Positions 62,453 through 64,000 of a DNA stretch of 64,000 nucleotides are shown here, one piece after another. Each line of letters opens with the position of its first letter. Position 1 is the stretch's first letter. The stretch lies in the NCBI RefSeq assembly GCF_018397995.1, contig NZ_BBQH01000039.1, positions 1 to 64,000 of the forward strand, in the 5' to 3' direction. A program made the position numbers and the translations under genes. The DNA comes from Rhizomonospora bruguierae (GTDB taxonomy: Bacteria > Actinomycetota > Actinomycetes > Mycobacteriales > Micromonosporaceae). The notes beneath the pieces are model-generated. The model was not told the origin of the DNA. It worked only from the letters and a program-made list of their open reading frames with translations, and ran no database searches.

Positions 62453-63264
62453 AGCACGTCCCTCCGCCGCAAGATCGCCCCACCGAGGATCGCGAAGCCC
62501 ACCAGGTACCCGACGAGGACGATTGTCGCCTGTCCGGCGCCCACCAGGCGCTCCACGCCCGGGGTGTCGGCGGCGCCGAGCGCCGCGACCAGGGAGCCGG
62601 CGTTCGGCCCGGGCAGCCCCTTCTGCGCGGTCGCCACCCAGGACAGCAGCGGCGCGGCGATGCCGGCCAGCAGGTTCTGCACGGCCAGCAGCCAGACCAG
62701 GCCCAGCCCGATCGGCAGCGCCACCGAGCGCAGCGTGATCGCGAGCAGCCCGCCGAGCGCGGCCCACATGAGCGCGATCAGCCAGCCCGCGGCCACCCCC
62801 TGGGCCAGGTCGCCGGCGGACGGCCAGTCGGCGGGTGCCGACTCGGCGGCGGCGATCAGGGCGCTGGCACCCGCCCCGGCGGCGAACACGGCCAGCACAG
62901 TGACCAGGCAGGCCACCGCCAGGACGGCGAGCTTTGCCCCGTACACCCGGATCCGCGACGGGCCCTGGGACAGGACCGTTTTCCAGGTGGCCCAGCCGTA
63001 TTCGCCGCCGACCACGAGCACGCCGAGGATCAGCACCAGCGCGCCCAGGAACACCGGCAGGCCGCCCAGCGAGTTGCCGACGAGCCGGGCCGGCAGCATC
63101 GCCGGCAGCCCGCCCACGGTGCGCACCCCGGCCGTGCCGCCGGCGTAGGACGCGTACGGGATCAGGTACGTGAAGGTCAGGGCCAGTACCAGCGCCACCG
63201 CCAGCAACAGCCACGCCGCCGGGCGCCGGACCAGCTTCATCAGTTCCGCGCGGACGCTACCCAC
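62449..63264 (-). CDS. ABC-2 type transporter permease
   Basis: A 271-residue permease with six hydrophobic segments, the first at LLLAVALVLALTFTYLIPYA and the last at ATIVLVGYLVGFAILGGAIL. It starts RAELMKLVRRPAAW, the usual cytoplasmic start of these proteins. GTG 63264 overlaps the ATPase stop by 8 bp, after GAGGGGGA. Together with the ATPase and the two-component genes it forms one sensor-exporter operon. Substrate unknown. Confidence 0.92.
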   Translation of the reverse strand: MGSVRAELMKLVRRPAAWLLLAVALVLALTFTYLIPYASYAGGTAGVRTVGGLPAMLPARLVGNSLGGLPVFLGALVLILGVLVVGGEYGWATWKTVLSQGPSRIRVYGAKLAVLAVACLVTVLAVFAAGAGASALIAAAESAPADWPSAGDLAQGVAAGWLIALMWAALGGLLAITLRSVALPIGLGLVWLLAVQNLLAGIAAPLLSWVATAQKGLPGPNAGSLVAALGAADTPGVERLVGAGQATIVLVGYLVGFAILGGAILRRRDVL

Positions 63265-64000
63265 GGTGGTCCCCCTCCCGCTGTGTCAACTCCAGGAAGA
63301 TCTGCTCAAGCTCCCGCTCCGCCGGCCGCAGTTCCCGCACCGCGACCCCCGCGCCGACCAGCTCGGCGTTGATCTTCGCCGCCTCGGCGGGCCCGGCGGC
63401 CAGGTCCAGGGCGTCGCCGCGCACCCGCACCCGGTCGGCGCCCAGCAGCGCCCGCGCCCTGGCCGCGGCGCGGTCGAGCGGCTCGGCGACCACCCGCAGC
63501 CCGGCCCCGCCGCGCAACTCGGCGACCGTGCTCTCCGCGATCAGCCGCCCGCCCGCGATCACCCCGACCCGGTCGCAGACCTGCTGCACCTCGCCGAGCA
63601 GGTGGCTGGAGAGCAGCACCGTGCGCCCCGCCGCGCCGAGCCGGCGGATCAGCGTGCGCATGTCCGCCATGCCGGCCGGGTCCAGGCCGTTCGTCGGCTC
63701 GTCCAAGATCAGCAGCTCCGGGTCCTTCAGCAGCGCCGCCGCCACGCCGAGCCGCTGCTTCATCCCCAGCGAGTACCCCGCGTACCGGCGCCGGGCCGCA
63801 CCGGCAAGATCAACCATTTCGAGGACGGGGGTGATGCGCGCCTCCCCCACGCCCGCGTACCGGGCGAGCACCCGCAGGTTGTCCCACCCCGACAGGTACG
63901 GGTAGAAGGCGGGACCCTCGATCAGCGCACCGACCCTCGGTACCGCGACCTCGACGCGACCCGCCGTGGGGCGCACCAGACCGAGCAACATCCGCAGCGT
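63257..64000 (-). CDS. ABC transporter ATP-binding protein (N-terminus outside window)
   Basis: The last 248 codons of an ABC ATPase of the CcmA/DrrA-like group. The signature is in YSLGMKQRLGVAAALLK, Walker B LLILDEPTNGLDP, the switch His in LLSSHLLGEVQQV. Walker A lies before the window edge. The C-terminal part (about the last 75 residues) carries the small extra domain seen in antibiotic-type exporters. First in the operon with the permease, kinase and regulator. Confidence 0.94.
   Translation of the reverse strand, partial: TLRMLLGLVRPTAGRVEVAVPRVGALIEGPAFYPYLSGWDNLRVLARYAGVGEARITPVLEMVDLAGAARRRYAGYSLGMKQRLGVAAALLKDPELLILDEPTNGLDPAGMADMRTLIRRLGAAGRTVLLSSHLLGEVQQVCDRVGVIAGGRLIAESTVAELRGGAGLRVVAEPLDRAAARARALLGADRVRVRGDALDLAAGPAEAAKINAELVGAGVAVRELRPAERELEQIFLELTQREGDHRG

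Overview
The window is a very GC-rich actinobacterial chromosome segment. Gene order and protein types (infB-ylxR-nusA-rimP; rplS-trmD-rimM-KH-rpsP; rpsB-tsf-pyrH-frr-cdsA-rlmN; dxr-rip1-ispG; type 3 ProRS; DUF2631; DUF2469; a two-domain DivIVA protein) point to Micromonosporaceae, probably Micromonospora or a close relative. This assignment is inference from synteny and protein style, not a database match. Most genes are on the minus strand and tightly packed, often with ATGA or GTGA stop/start overlaps. I saw no rRNA, tRNA, CRISPR array or prophage.

Layout. 1-2.7 kb: start of infB, ylxR, nusA, rimP. 2.9-5.2 kb: a Tat/lipobox lipoprotein and a DUF4439 ferritin-like gene, split by an IS110-family insertion sequence. 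5.2-9.5 kb: PadR regulator, LolD-type ATPase and FtsX/MacB-type permease. 9.5-11.1 kb: VIT1/CCC1-like gene and map. 11.3-16.3 kb: a catabolic operon of glutamine-synthetase-like ligase, aldehyde dehydrogenase, SDR, C26 amidotransferase and PPOX-fold protein. 16.6-22.5 kb: metallo-hydrolase, desaturase, two acyltransferases, and a PadR/MFS divergent pair. 22.6-26.2 kb: ispG-rip1-dxr. 26.3-32.9 kb: MMPL/TetR pair, a FAD oxidoreductase, a metallo-beta-lactamase-Rieske protein, DUF2631. 33-39.6 kb: DivIVA, rlmN, cdsA, frr, pyrH, tsf, rpsB. 39.9-49.6 kb: repeat-bearing membrane protein, yraN-comM-dprA-xerC, aminotransferase, M23 peptidase, GNAT, DUF2469, rnhB, NUDIX. 49.6-54.6 kb: two signal peptidases I, rplS, trmD, rimM, KH protein, rpsP, isochorismatase. 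54.7-56.5 kb: decayed ImmA/IrrE locus and a duplicated DUF402 tail. 56.6-64 kb: proS, amidohydrolase, ffh, a NarL/DesK two-component system and an ABC-2 exporter cut by the window edge.

Two features stand out. First, the IS110 element carries a legible bridge RNA. Two 10-bp stems enclose loops whose guide segments match both flanks of the actual insertion site (7 nt each, one wobble) and both ends of the element (7/7 each). The insertion landed in an overlapping stop/start and kept both reading frames. The recombinase seems to have lost about 55 residues, including the expected catalytic Glu, so the element may be an immobile relic with an intact guide. Second, an 89-bp repeat occurs twice at 6.6 kb and twice at 14.8 kb. 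Each copy begins with GTG, ends with a Shine-Dalgarno sequence, and encodes a 27-30 residue peptide whose stop overlaps the next GTG. Each pair sits between two operon genes and joins them by a chain of GTGA overlaps. It looks like a translational-coupling cassette that multiplies at GTGA junctions.
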